A DNA stretch of 9,579 nucleotides from Planctomycetes bacterium UBA1662 (GCA_002320775.1 DCKY01000032.1:1-9579); one strand, 5' to 3'; positions 1 to 7,165 are shown, numbered from the stretch's first letter. The notes: generated by a model from the letters alone, not told the origin. A program made the numbers and translations.

Positions 1-1
1 T

Positions 2-334
2 ACCTCCGCGGCGGTTGTCGCGCTTTGGAACGCGGGCAAATACGATGAGCCGCTGATCCGGAAAATAACCGACTACATGCATCGGAACATCGATCCCCAA
101 TGGGGCTACGGGCATCACGCCGAATACGTTCAGTATTACCTGACCCAGGCGAAGTTCGTGATCGGCGGCAAGCACTGGCTGCCCTTCTATAAGAAGAGCG
201 CTGAGATGTTCATGGCCGAGCAGGCGATCGATGGGTATTGGGATGGAGCCGATGGCGGGGAGCTCTATGGAACCACGCTGGCTCTTCTCTGCCTGCAGAT
301 TCCCTACAACCGCCTCGCGGTGTACCAGCGGTGA
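2..334 (+). CDS. Prenyltransferase/squalene-cyclase-repeat protein, 3' end only (5' truncated)
   Basis: The frame is open from base 2 and gives the last 110 residues before a TGA at 332-334; the true start lies upstream of the window. The peptide is rich in Trp, Tyr and Gly. It carries one QW-like repeat of the alpha/alpha-barrel terpenoid cyclase and prenyltransferase superfamily: F-M-A-E-Q-A-I-D-G-Y-W, with the QxxxGxW core at 221-241. This is followed by a GTTLALLCLQ helix and a C-terminal PYNRLAVYQR. From memory, a terminal segment of this kind (GT.LALL.LQ.PY....YQR) is common in planctomycete proteins annotated as prenyltransferase/squalene oxidase repeat proteins, which often sit next to MoxR/VWA operons. 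No catalytic DxDD motif is visible, but that part would lie upstream. True cyclase activity therefore cannot be claimed; the fold is often used in non-catalytic proteins. The stop overlaps the next gene's GTG start, so the two are probably co-transcribed and translationally coupled. Confidence 0.75.
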   Translation, partial: TSAAVVALWNAGKYDEPLIRKITDYMHRNIDPQWGYGHHAEYVQYYLTQAKFVIGGKHWLPFYKKSAEMFMAEQAIDGYWDGADGGELYGTTLALLCLQIPYNRLAVYQR

Positions 335-1398
335 GCGCGGGGCAGGCGGCGGGACCAGGCTCTCCGGCAGAACTCGAATTGCTCGACTCCATGCTCAAGC
401 TGATGGGCGGGCTCCGGAAAGAGGTGGGACGGGTTATCGTTGGCCAGGAGGCCGTTGTTGACCAGCTGCTGATGACCCTGTTGGTTGGCGGGCATGCGAT
501 CCTGGAGGGAGTTCCGGGTCTCGCCAAGACCCTGCTTGTCAATACGATCTCCGAGGCGCTCTCCCTGGACTTCGGCCGGATCCAGTTCACCCCGGACCTG
601 ATGCCCACCGATGTAACAGGGACGCTGATCTTTCATGACAAGGCCGGCGGCGGCGTGAGGGATTTTGTTTTCAGGAAGGGGCCTGTCTTTACGAACCTGC
701 TGCTGGCCGATGAGATCAACCGCACACCCCCGAAGACCCAGGCTGCGTTGCTGGAGGGAATGAGCGAAGGCCAGGTCTCTGTGGGGGGCAGGGCGCATCC
801 GCTACCGAAGCCTTTCTGCGTCATGGCAACCCAGAACCCGCTTGAACAGGAGGGTACGTACCCTCTCCCCGAGGCCCAGCTTGACCGATTCCTCATGAAG
901 ATCTGCATCGACTACCCGGAATTTCTCGAAGAGGAAGAGATCATCGACAGGACCACCGGAGATGTCGAGCAGGAGGCCGCGGCGGTTCTCGATCGGGAGG
1001 TTATTCTCTCCCTGCAGGCGATCCTGCCGGCGCTTCCTGTCACCGAACACGTGCAGGCCTACGCGACCCGCATCGGAAGAATGTCGCGCCCGGAGGGAGA
1101 GTCGGCGCCGGGGTGGGTGAAGGAGTATATCTCCTGGGGAGTGGGTCCGCGCGCGGCGCAGGCCTTGATCCGTTCGGCCAAGGCCCACACCCTTCTTGCC
1201 GGCAGGTTTTCAGTAACCCGGGCCGATGTCAGGGCCGTGGCCCTTCCGGTTCTCAGGCATCGGCTGGTTCCGAGTTTTCACGCTGAGGCGGAAGGCCTCG
1301 GCCCGGATGACATTGTCGCCATGCTTCTCGATGATGTACCGACCTTCAATCCCAGGAATGAATACGATGAAGTCAGCCGGCGAATTCTTCGACTCTGA
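331..1398 (+). CDS. MoxR-family AAA+ ATPase
   Basis: A chaperone-like ATPase of 355 residues when started at GTG 331, within the usual MoxR range. Motifs in order: VIVGQ at residues 35-39; Walker A GVPGLAKT at 60-67; Walker B LLLADEIN at 123-130; sensor-1 region ATQNP at 166-170; LDRF at 184-187, with the conserved arginine; and a sensor-2 segment GVGPRA at 270-275, a variant of the GxSPRA/GAGPRA found in this family. No membrane segment is seen, so it should be cytosolic. The frame is open further upstream to an ATG at 238, but that would overlap the preceding gene by almost 100 nt with non-homologous sequence. GTG 331 overlaps the upstream TGA as GTGA, fitting coupled translation; ATG 391 (giving MLKLMGGLRKEV) is a second possibility. 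Neither has a clear Shine-Dalgarno. MoxR ATPases are known to be paired with DUF58 and VWA proteins, as here. The client protein is unknown; the downstream VWA proteins are the natural candidates (inference). Confidence 0.93.
   Translation: MSAGQAAGPGSPAELELLDSMLKLMGGLRKEVGRVIVGQEAVVDQLLMTLLVGGHAILEGVPGLAKTLLVNTISEALSLDFGRIQFTPDLMPTDVTGTLIFHDKAGGGVRDFVFRKGPVFTNLLLADEINRTPPKTQAALLEGMSEGQVSVGGRAHPLPKPFCVMATQNPLEQEGTYPLPEAQLDRFLMKICIDYPEFLEEEEIIDRTTGDVEQEAAAVLDREVILSLQAILPALPVTEHVQAYATRIGRMSRPEGESAPGWVKEYISWGVGPRAAQALIRSAKAHTLLAGRFSVTRADVRAVALPVLRHRLVPSFHAEAEGLGPDDIVAMLLDDVPTFNPRNEYDEVSRRILRL
1354..1357 (+). promoter_or_regulatory. Ribosome binding site (AGGA) for the DUF58 gene, inside the MoxR coding region
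   Basis: AGGA ends 9 nt before ATG 1367. It favours 1367 over the in-frame ATG at 1358, which has no spacing. A short and only moderate match, supported by position and by where the family homology starts. Confidence 0.5.
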
Positions 1399-2281
1399 GC
1401 TCATCGCGCGTCTCTCGCGTCTCGAGCTGGTGGCCAAGCGCATCGTCGATGGCTTCCTTGCGGGAAAGAACAAGAGCTCCCGTCACGGGTTCAGCGTCGA
1501 GTTCGTGGAGCACAGGGAATATGTCCCCGGCGACGATCTGCGCCACCTTGACTGGAAGGTGCTCGGGCGTATGGATCGCTACTATATCAAGCGCTACGAG
1601 GAGGAGACCAATATCACCGCGCTCCTGGTGCTCGATGCCAGCGCCTCGATGACCTACGGGTCGGGAACCCTCAGCAAGTTCGAGGTTGGTGCCACCGCGG
1701 CGGCGGCCCTCGGGCATCTCCTGCATCGCCAGCGTGATGCCGTCGGGCTCGCGGTCCATGACCAGACCCTGAAGGAATTTGTTCCTCCCAGCGCGAAGAC
1801 CCTGGCCCTCGCCAGCATCGCCGCCCGCCTGCAGGGCCTCGAGCCCGAGGGAAAGACCTCGATGAAGGAGGTGCTCGAGCGAGTGAGCCTCCAGCTTCCT
1901 CGCCGCTGTCTCTTTGTGTTGATCTCGGACTTCTTCGTTTCCCAGGAGGAGATCGAGGCTACCCTGGGGTTCCTGCACTACCGCGGCCATGATGCCGTTG
2001 TGTTACAGGTGCTCGATCCGGACGAGCGCGAGTTTCCCTTTGAGTCGAATATTCTTTTCAAGGGGCTCGAGGATGATCGGCAGCTTCTTACCGAGCCGCA
2101 TCGCCTTCGTGAGCGGTATCTCGAGGTTCTTGAGGGAGAGCTGGGACATCTGAAGAAGTCCTGCGAGGGATACGGCTTCGATTACCAGTTGATCACCGGT
2201 CCTGAAAAAATATCAGAGGCGCTTGCGAAGCTGCTGGCCCAGAGAGCTCGGCGGCGCAAGGCCGCGTCGAGGAATGGATAG
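1367..2281 (+). CDS. DUF58 family protein with intact VWA-type metal site
   Basis: A 304-residue cytosolic DUF58 protein, normal length for the short, non-membrane type. The family signature is clear at residues 45-76: EFVEHREYVPGDDLRHLDWK followed by the R-x-x-x-Y-I-K-R-Y region. A VWA-like half follows with a complete predicted metal site: D90-A-S92-A-S94, T164 (in GKTSM) and D188 (in LISDFF). No transmembrane helix is seen. The frame is open back to 1226, but homology begins around FFDSELIARLSRLELVAKRIVDG. ATG 1367 is preferred because AGGA at 1354-1357 lies 9 nt upstream, whereas ATG 1358 directly abuts that AGGA. This start overlaps the end of the MoxR gene by 32 nt. The TAG stop (2279-2281) touches the Shine-Dalgarno of the next gene. 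DUF58 proteins are near-constant partners of MoxR ATPases; the biochemical role is not established. Family assignment is firm, the exact start less so. Confidence 0.93.
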   Translation: MKSAGEFFDSELIARLSRLELVAKRIVDGFLAGKNKSSRHGFSVEFVEHREYVPGDDLRHLDWKVLGRMDRYYIKRYEEETNITALLVLDASASMTYGSGTLSKFEVGATAAAALGHLLHRQRDAVGLAVHDQTLKEFVPPSAKTLALASIAARLQGLEPEGKTSMKEVLERVSLQLPRRCLFVLISDFFVSQEEIEATLGFLHYRGHDAVVLQVLDPDEREFPFESNILFKGLEDDRQLLTEPHRLRERYLEVLEGELGHLKKSCEGYGFDYQLITGPEKISEALAKLLAQRARRRKAASRNG

Positions 2282-2286
2282 AGGAG
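2281..2286 (+). promoter_or_regulatory. Ribosome binding site (GAGGAG) for the BatA-like gene
   Basis: GAGGAG lies 7 nt upstream of ATG 2294 and shares its first base with the TAG stop of the DUF58 gene. Terminating ribosomes therefore arrive on the site, which suggests coupled translation. It confirms the ATG 2294 start. Confidence 0.75.
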
Positions 2287-2293
2287 CGCCGAT

Positions 2294-4618
2294 ATGTTTG
2301 TAAATCCGCTGCTTCTCTTTGGCCTTGCCATGGTGTCGGCCCCTGTCATCATCCATATCCTGAACAAGCGGCGCTACCGGGTGCAGAATTGGGCGGCGAT
2401 GGATTTTCTTCTCGCCGCGCAGGTAAGCAACCGCCGACGGGTCAAGTTCGAGGATCTCATCCTGCTTCTTCTCCGGATGGCGATCATCGGCTTCCTGGTG
2501 ATGGCTGTGGCCCGGCCGGTGTTGAAGGGGCTTGCGGGCTGGAGAGAGGACAGCAGGATTGTTGTCGTGGACGACAGCTTCAGCATGGAGGCCGTCTCCG
2601 CTACAGGCAAGGTCTTCGATACGGCCCGGGAGAGCGCGGTAAGCCAGGTCCAGGATGCGATGGGAGGCTCCGTTCCCGTCAGTGTCTGGCTGGGAAGCAG
2701 ACCTGAGAGCCTGCTTGGAAAGGTCGAGGGGCAGGTCCAGGGCGGCGTTGTGACCGATGGGAGCCCCACTGGGACGTCGGCGGGGACCCTGGCCTCACTG
2801 GCCGGCCGTGACCTGCTGGACTCCCTGCGGGAGGTTGCAACGAGCGACCTGCCGCTGGATTTTCCCCGGATCCTGAGAAAACTGATTGATGAGGCCAAGG
2901 GCTCCGCCGCTCCGGTCGTCCGCTCTGTGGTGCTGGTCAGTGACTACCGCCGCCGGGACTGGCTGGCGGAGGATGGAAGCCTGGCGGACTCGCTCGAGGT
3001 TCTCTTCGAGGAGATCAAGCGCGAGGACCTCGCCGACAGCTTTAATTTCCAGTTTGTCGATGTGAGCTCCGGCTCCCTGGACAATACCGCGATAACCGGC
3101 TTCTCCATCGAGTCTGACCCCGTTCTTGCCGGTGTCCCGGTTCGTCTTGCCGTCGAGGTGACGAACTACGGCAGGGAGCCAAGGGTCCGGGTCGAGGGTG
3201 ACGTTGAGGTGGGCGGCTCCGACGGGGATGAGTTTGTCGCGCGCCATAAGATTCCCCTGCCGACCATTGAGAGTATCGCTCCGGGAGAGACTGTACGCGT
3301 TGAGATTCAGCATATCTTCACAGAGGGCGGCGAGTACCCCCTGAAGGCCGGAATCACTCCGGACCGCCTGGCGCGCGACGATGAGAGCGTGCTGGTGGCT
3401 GTCGTGCGTGATTCCATGCAGGTGGCCCTGGTGGATGGGGCGCCGTCCGCCAACCGATTCGCGAGTGAATCGGGGCTCCTTGCCGCGGCCCTCTCTCCCC
3501 GGGGAGATGTTCCTTCAGGTGTGTCAGTCAGGCTGGTCGAGGGTGAGATCGATGCGAAGGAGCTTGAGGATGCCGACAGCGTCTTTCTCCTCAATCGTTC
3601 GAAGTTCAGCCCTTCCGAGCAGGCGGCCCTGGGCGCCTTTGCCAACTCCGGAGGCGGGATCGCCTACTTCCTTGGCAATAAGATAGATGTTGAGAGCTAC
3701 CTGGAGCTGGCCCGCCCGCCTGCCGAAGGGCCCACCGCAAGAGCGGTCCTCTTTCCGGCCATCCTCAAGGAGGTTGCGCCTGCGGCGGCGCTTCATCTCG
3801 ATTTTGGAGAGAACGACCATCCGACCCTGGAGCTCTTCCGCGGCCTGAAGAACTCTTCCTTCGACCATGTGATCTTCCGGCGCTTCTTTCTGCTCGAGCC
3901 GCTGCCGGGAGCCACGGTGGTAGCGAGCTATGATGATGAGCTTTCCACGGCGGCGGTGATCGAGGGCCGGTATTCACTGGCCGGGAGGGATGCGTCCGCG
4001 GAGGGAGAAAAGGAATCAGCGGAAGATGCCGCTGAGACCGAGGGCCGCGGCCGAATCGCCGTATTCAATACCACAGCCGATCGCGACTGGGGTGACTGGC
4101 CAACCGACTATACCTACCCGATCCTGATGCAGGAATGGGTTCGCTACCTGTCCCGGAGCTATAGCCGGGGCAGGGCTTCGCAGGCCGGAGATGCCCTGCG
4201 GCTGGAGGAAAAGCCCGGCGTGAGCTACAGGATAGAGCCTCCTTCAGAAGACGGCTCTTCGGAAGCCAACCCGGCGGATGAGGTTCTCATCGGCCTTGGG
4301 GAGAGCTACCGGCCGCACTCAGCCGGGCTATTCAGGGTTGTCGAGGAAACTGCCGCCGGGGATGCCGAGTCGGCGGTCTCAAGCTGGTATTCGGTTCGTC
4401 GCGAGGCTGGCGAGAGCGACCTGGCTGGATGCGGCGAGGATGGCCTCAGGGCCGCCCTGGCCGGCACGGGGATCCGCTTTGTCATCGGCGGCAATGTTGA
4501 CGTAGACGCCTTCCGGAGAGACCAGGAGGGAGAGGTCTGGCGCTGGCTCGCTCTTGCGGCCGGGGTCTTCCTGCTCCTGGAGCTCTTCGCGGCATGGTGG
4601 TTTGGCAGGAAAATATGA
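2294..4618 (+). CDS. BatA-type membrane VWA protein with amidotransferase-like region
   Basis: A 774-residue membrane protein. The N-terminus (MFVNPLLLFGLAMVSAPVIIHILNKRR pattern, residues 1-27) and the following hydrophobic stretch (about 55-77) match the two-helix N-terminal domain of BatA/aerotolerance-type proteins, including the polar loop with R-R-Y and D-F-L. A VWA domain begins near residue 88 with DxSxS at D93-S95-S97 and a later SD (D217), so most of the metal site is present. Residues about 265-370 look like a CARDB/Ig-type beta sandwich (AGVPVRLAVEVTNYG, then an APGETVRVE stretch). Residues about 375-470 resemble a class I glutamine-amidotransferase fold: VALVDGAPS near 377 and GGGIAYFLG near 453. 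No Cys is seen at the expected nucleophile position, so it is probably non-catalytic. One C-terminal helix (about 749-770) ends the protein, so the large middle part sits on one side of the membrane. It starts just after the DUF58 gene with a strong ribosome binding site. Probably a MoxR partner; the precise role is unknown. Confidence 0.88.
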   Translation: MFVNPLLLFGLAMVSAPVIIHILNKRRYRVQNWAAMDFLLAAQVSNRRRVKFEDLILLLLRMAIIGFLVMAVARPVLKGLAGWREDSRIVVVDDSFSMEAVSATGKVFDTARESAVSQVQDAMGGSVPVSVWLGSRPESLLGKVEGQVQGGVVTDGSPTGTSAGTLASLAGRDLLDSLREVATSDLPLDFPRILRKLIDEAKGSAAPVVRSVVLVSDYRRRDWLAEDGSLADSLEVLFEEIKREDLADSFNFQFVDVSSGSLDNTAITGFSIESDPVLAGVPVRLAVEVTNYGREPRVRVEGDVEVGGSDGDEFVARHKIPLPTIESIAPGETVRVEIQHIFTEGGEYPLKAGITPDRLARDDESVLVAVVRDSMQVALVDGAPSANRFASESGLLAAALSPRGDVPSGVSVRLVEGEIDAKELEDADSVFLLNRSKFSPSEQAALGAFANSGGGIAYFLGNKIDVESYLELARPPAEGPTARAVLFPAILKEVAPAAALHLDFGENDHPTLELFRGLKNSSFDHVIFRRFFLLEPLPGATVVASYDDELSTAAVIEGRYSLAGRDASAEGEKESAEDAAETEGRGRIAVFNTTADRDWGDWPTDYTYPILMQEWVRYLSRSYSRGRASQAGDALRLEEKPGVSYRIEPPSEDGSSEANPADEVLIGLGESYRPHSAGLFRVVEETAAGDAESAVSSWYSVRREAGESDLAGCGEDGLRAALAGTGIRFVIGGNVDVDAFRRDQEGEVWRWLALAAGVFLLLELFAAWWFGRKI

Positions 4619-4650
4619 TGTGCCTGGAACGATTCGAGGTGAGCAAGTGA
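4615..4650 (+). CDS. Possible 11-codon coupling mini-ORF between the two VWA genes
   Basis: ATG 4615 overlaps the TGA of the BatA-like gene as ATGA and reads MMCLERFEVSK to a TGA at 4648-4650. That TGA in turn overlaps the GTG start of the next gene as GTGA. A weak AGGA at 4607-4610 lies 4 nt upstream. No function as a peptide is suggested; if translated it would carry ribosomes from one gene to the next. Such a short ORF can easily arise by chance. Confidence 0.2.
   Translation: MMCLERFEVSK
4636..4643 (+). promoter_or_regulatory. Strong ribosome binding site (GAGGTGAG) for the second VWA gene
   Basis: GAGGTGA matches seven consecutive bases of the consensus complementary to the 3' end of 16S rRNA, with GAGGTG ending 5 nt before GTG 4647. 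This decides the start in favour of GTG 4647 over the further upstream in-frame GTG 4620 or the ATG at 4554, which would run through the previous gene. Confidence 0.75.
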
Positions 4651-7079
4651 ACTCCTGGCTGAGAACGATATTCGGTCTAGAGGAGGGAGAGACTCCCGCT
4701 GGAGGTGAGACCTTCTGGGAATTCTCCAGCATGCCCCAGGGCTTCTGGCTGGCGGCCTCGGCGATCCTGTTGCTGGGGAGCCTGGCCTTTATCTGCGCTC
4801 TCTATTTCAGGGAGCGCCAGCTGGGAATCTTCCAGCGCTCGGTGCTCGCGCTGCTGCGCCTGGGCTGCCTGGTGCTGGTTGTCCTGATCCTGCTCAACCC
4901 GCGCCTGCTGACGGAGATCCGAATCGAGCGTCCCGGCAAGACAGTCCTGCTGCTCGATGATTCCGCCAGCATGCAGGAGAAGGACAAGCTTGATGAAGAG
5001 TCCTTTCGAGTGGTCGCCAGGGCGACTGACCTCGACCCCGGCGGGCAGCCCACCCGCTCGGAGATCATCGTGGCGGCTGTCGAGAAGAAGCTTGCTGTCG
5101 CCGATGAGGAAGAGAAATCTTCGCTGCTCGAGCTTCTTGGCCGCAACAACGAGCTGTCTTTTTTCACCTTCGGCTCGGAGCTCAAGGAGGTCGGGCCCTT
5201 CGTCAACGGAGAGGCGCCGGCCACGGCCCAGGATGAGACCCGGATCGGCGATGCCCTCGTCCAGGTGGTCAAGGAATTTGAGCGGGACCCTCTTGCGGGC
5301 ATCATCGTTTTCTCCGATGGCCGCAACAACTCCGGGGCTTCTCCCCTCCGGGCTCTCGATGCCATCTCGCTTGGCCGCCGGGTGCCGATCTTTACTGTCG
5401 GGGTGGGTGTCGATAAGCAGCCGATGAACTTTGTCGTCCAGGAGCTGAACATACCTCCTCTTATCGAGGTCGATTATCCCCTGGAAATTGACGCCAAGGT
5501 GCTGCTCTCGGGTATCCAGCGTACGGTCAGGGTACAGCTGCATCGCAGCCGGGAGGATGGCCGAGACAGGAAGCTGGTTGAGGCCCGCAACCTCACGCCG
5601 AAGAACAGGATGCTTGAAGAGCGGCTGCGATTTACCGATAAGCTGGCTGAGAAGGGCAAGTATCGTTACACCCTCAGCATCGAGCGCGACCAGCGCGAAA
5701 TCGAATGGCGTGACAACCTGCAGAGCGCGGAGGTGACGGCCGCCAGCGAGCTGCGCCGGGTGTTGCTGATGGCTGGCCATGCGACCAACGAGTATCGTTT
5801 TCTACGTAACCTCGCGATTCGTGATGATGGGATCCAGGTCTCTTGCTGGCTTAGCAGCGCCGATACCGAGTACCCCCAGGATGGTGATATTCTCATCACC
5901 GAGTTGCCCCAGACCAGCGAAGAGCTGCGCGAATATGATGTGGTGCTCATGCTTGATCCACAGCCCTCGACCGTTACCCCCGCCCTGCAGGACGCGCTGG
6001 TTGACTTCGTGACGGAGCAGGGCGGCGGCCTCGCCTTTGTGGCTGGTGAGATCAACACCCATGCCCTGGCGCGAGCTGACCGATTCAAGAAGCTGCGAGC
6101 CCTGCTGCCGGTCGAGCTCGCCTCGGCCCGGGCGCCTTTCTCCGGCAGGATCTTCGATAAGGGCTGGTTGCCGACCCTGACCGCAAGAGGGAGATCCCAT
6201 TCCCTGTGTCGTCTCAGCAACGAGCCTGTTGATAACCTGGAGCTCTGGCAGCGGCTGCCGCCATTCTATTTCTGGTACCAGGCAACCCGCCTCCGGCCCG
6301 GGGGGCTCTCGCTGCTGCAGAAGGAGTCTGACATCATCGCGGCCACACACCGTCTCGGTTTTGCCGAGGTCTTCTACCTGGGAACCGATGACTTCTGGCG
6401 CTGGCGAGCTGGCGAGGTTGGAATTCACGAGCGCTTCTGGGCGGCGATTATTCGTCAGCTCTCCCTTGGCAAGCAGCAGGCAGGTACGCGCCGGGCGACG
6501 ATTGAGACCGACAGGGACCGCTACAATAAGGAAGAAGACGTTCGGGTCAATGTGCGCCTGGTGGACTCGCGCCGCCGCCCGGTGGAGAGCGCTGCGGTGG
6601 AGATCTTTATCGAGTCGGGTAAAAAACCCCAGGCTGAGGTGCAGCCGCAGCGACCAGGCGAAGCGGCCTCTTCGCCTGGAGAAAAAATCCGTAAGAGGCT
6701 GACCCTCGCGCCGGTTCCCGGTTCGCCCGGCAGGTACAGCGGGATCTTCAGGACTGCGGAGGCCGGTCATTACCAGGTGAGCCTGGGCGAGGAGGCGAGG
6801 AGCTTTTTCGAGATCGTTGATATCTATGCCGAGCTTGAAGATCTCTCGCCTGATTTTCGGTCTCTCGAGCAGGTGGCGGAATCCAGCGCCGGCCGCTTCT
6901 TCACCGTGTCACCCGAGCTCAGGGAGCTTGGCGCCCCCGGGCTGATTCCTGATGCCTCGGTCAGCGAGGTGCTTGCCCGCCGGGCTTCGACCGTTTGGGA
7001 TTCGGCGATGATGATGTTCCTATTTACCGGCATGCTGGTGTTAGAGTGGATTCTCAGGAAGCTCTGGAGGCTAAATTGA
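4647..7079 (+). CDS. Second large membrane VWA protein with amidotransferase-like and beta-sandwich regions
   Basis: An 810-residue protein from GTG 4647. Two hydrophobic helices lie at about 33-54 and 65-83, followed by NPRLL, as is common just before the VWA domain in this group. The VWA metal site looks complete: D104-D-S106-A-S108, T198 (in ETRIGDAL) and D224 (in VFSDGRNNSG). A beta-rich linker (about 260-365) follows. Then comes a glutamine-amidotransferase-like segment from about 370 (VLLMAGH) through VVLMLDP to GGGLAFVAGE near 459, where a catalytic Cys would be expected but is absent. LGTDDFWRWR at 578-587 recalls the conserved GTD..WRWR motif of planctomycete VWA/amidotransferase-like proteins (from memory). 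Residues about 620-740 look like a beta-sandwich ending in SFFEIVDIYAELEDL. One C-terminal helix lies at about 787-803. Architecture and spacing parallel the preceding gene. It sits 28 nt after that gene and is probably a partner in the same membrane complex; the function is unknown. Confidence 0.87.
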   Translation: MNSWLRTIFGLEEGETPAGGETFWEFSSMPQGFWLAASAILLLGSLAFICALYFRERQLGIFQRSVLALLRLGCLVLVVLILLNPRLLTEIRIERPGKTVLLLDDSASMQEKDKLDEESFRVVARATDLDPGGQPTRSEIIVAAVEKKLAVADEEEKSSLLELLGRNNELSFFTFGSELKEVGPFVNGEAPATAQDETRIGDALVQVVKEFERDPLAGIIVFSDGRNNSGASPLRALDAISLGRRVPIFTVGVGVDKQPMNFVVQELNIPPLIEVDYPLEIDAKVLLSGIQRTVRVQLHRSREDGRDRKLVEARNLTPKNRMLEERLRFTDKLAEKGKYRYTLSIERDQREIEWRDNLQSAEVTAASELRRVLLMAGHATNEYRFLRNLAIRDDGIQVSCWLSSADTEYPQDGDILITELPQTSEELREYDVVLMLDPQPSTVTPALQDALVDFVTEQGGGLAFVAGEINTHALARADRFKKLRALLPVELASARAPFSGRIFDKGWLPTLTARGRSHSLCRLSNEPVDNLELWQRLPPFYFWYQATRLRPGGLSLLQKESDIIAATHRLGFAEVFYLGTDDFWRWRAGEVGIHERFWAAIIRQLSLGKQQAGTRRATIETDRDRYNKEEDVRVNVRLVDSRRRPVESAAVEIFIESGKKPQAEVQPQRPGEAASSPGEKIRKRLTLAPVPGSPGRYSGIFRTAEAGHYQVSLGEEARSFFEIVDIYAELEDLSPDFRSLEQVAESSAGRFFTVSPELRELGAPGLIPDASVSEVLARRASTVWDSAMMMFLFTGMLVLEWILRKLWRLN
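7066..7070 (+). promoter_or_regulatory. Shine-Dalgarno-like GGAGG at the end of the second VWA gene
   Basis: GGAGG ends 8 nt before ATG 7079, which overlaps the TGA stop of the VWA gene. It is an unusually good site for a start that opens only a 28-codon frame. It could also be coincidence, since the bases encode part of the protein's C-terminus (LWRLN). Confidence 0.4.
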
Positions 7080-7165
7080 TGGATCTAAAATCAACGAGCC
7101 GTCATCATCTCCTTGATGGGGCCCTCGCAGGTTCCCGGCGATACGGAGGTCGAGATGAAAAATAA
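7079..7165 (+). CDS. Possible 28-codon mini-ORF bridging to the DUF4175-like gene
   Basis: ATG 7079 overlaps the preceding TGA (TGATG) and has GGAGG 8 nt upstream. The frame begins MDLKSTSRHH, contains SRRYGGRDEK at its end, and stops at TAA 7163-7165, that is, 8 nt after the ATG (7155-7157) of the following gene and in a different frame. The product is basic and hydrophilic, with no recognisable domain or membrane segment. It fills nearly all of the only sizeable gap in the operon. It may be a leader or coupling ORF whose translation sets ribosome entry at 7155; alternatively it is a chance frame. No homology can be judged by eye. Confidence 0.3.
   Translation: MDLKSTSRHHLLDGALAGSRRYGGRDEK
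7145..7150 (+). promoter_or_regulatory. Ribosome binding site (GGAGGT) for the DUF4175-like gene
   Basis: GGAGGT, a full core match, ends 4 nt before ATG 7155. It supports 7155 as the start and lies within the mini-ORF frame of 7079-7165, so ribosomes on the mini-ORF would cover it. Confidence 0.7.

Noticed and set aside
1226..1366. An N-terminal extension of the DUF58 protein back to ATG 1226
   Set aside because: That segment is the MoxR coding sequence read in another frame and has no DUF58 homology. Start 1367 gives the normal family length and a usable ribosome binding site.
1373..1990. A 205-codon minus-strand open frame opposite the DUF58 gene
   Set aside because: The sense strand carries the DUF58 signature and the MIDAS residues, so the antisense frame is a by-product of codon bias.
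4677..5780. A 367-codon open frame on the minus strand opposite the second VWA gene
   Set aside because: The + strand encodes clear membrane helices and a complete MIDAS motif here. Long antisense frames are expected in GC-rich coding DNA, and the antisense peptide (Gln/Arg/Leu-rich, no domain) is typical of a shadow.
5802..6770. A 322-codon minus-strand open frame
   Set aside because: It lies opposite the conserved amidotransferase-like part of the second VWA protein. Its peptide shows no recognisable domain, and it has no supporting operon context on that strand.
7076..7110. An internal promoter in the gap before the DUF4175-like gene (TTGATG as a -35-like box)
   Set aside because: No acceptable -10 sequence lies at 16-18 nt spacing, and the surrounding tight spacing favours read-through.
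7100..7120. A short CATCA/TGATG hairpin considered as a terminator or riboswitch element
   Set aside because: The stem is only five base pairs with no following T run, which is too weak to be called a terminator or regulatory RNA.
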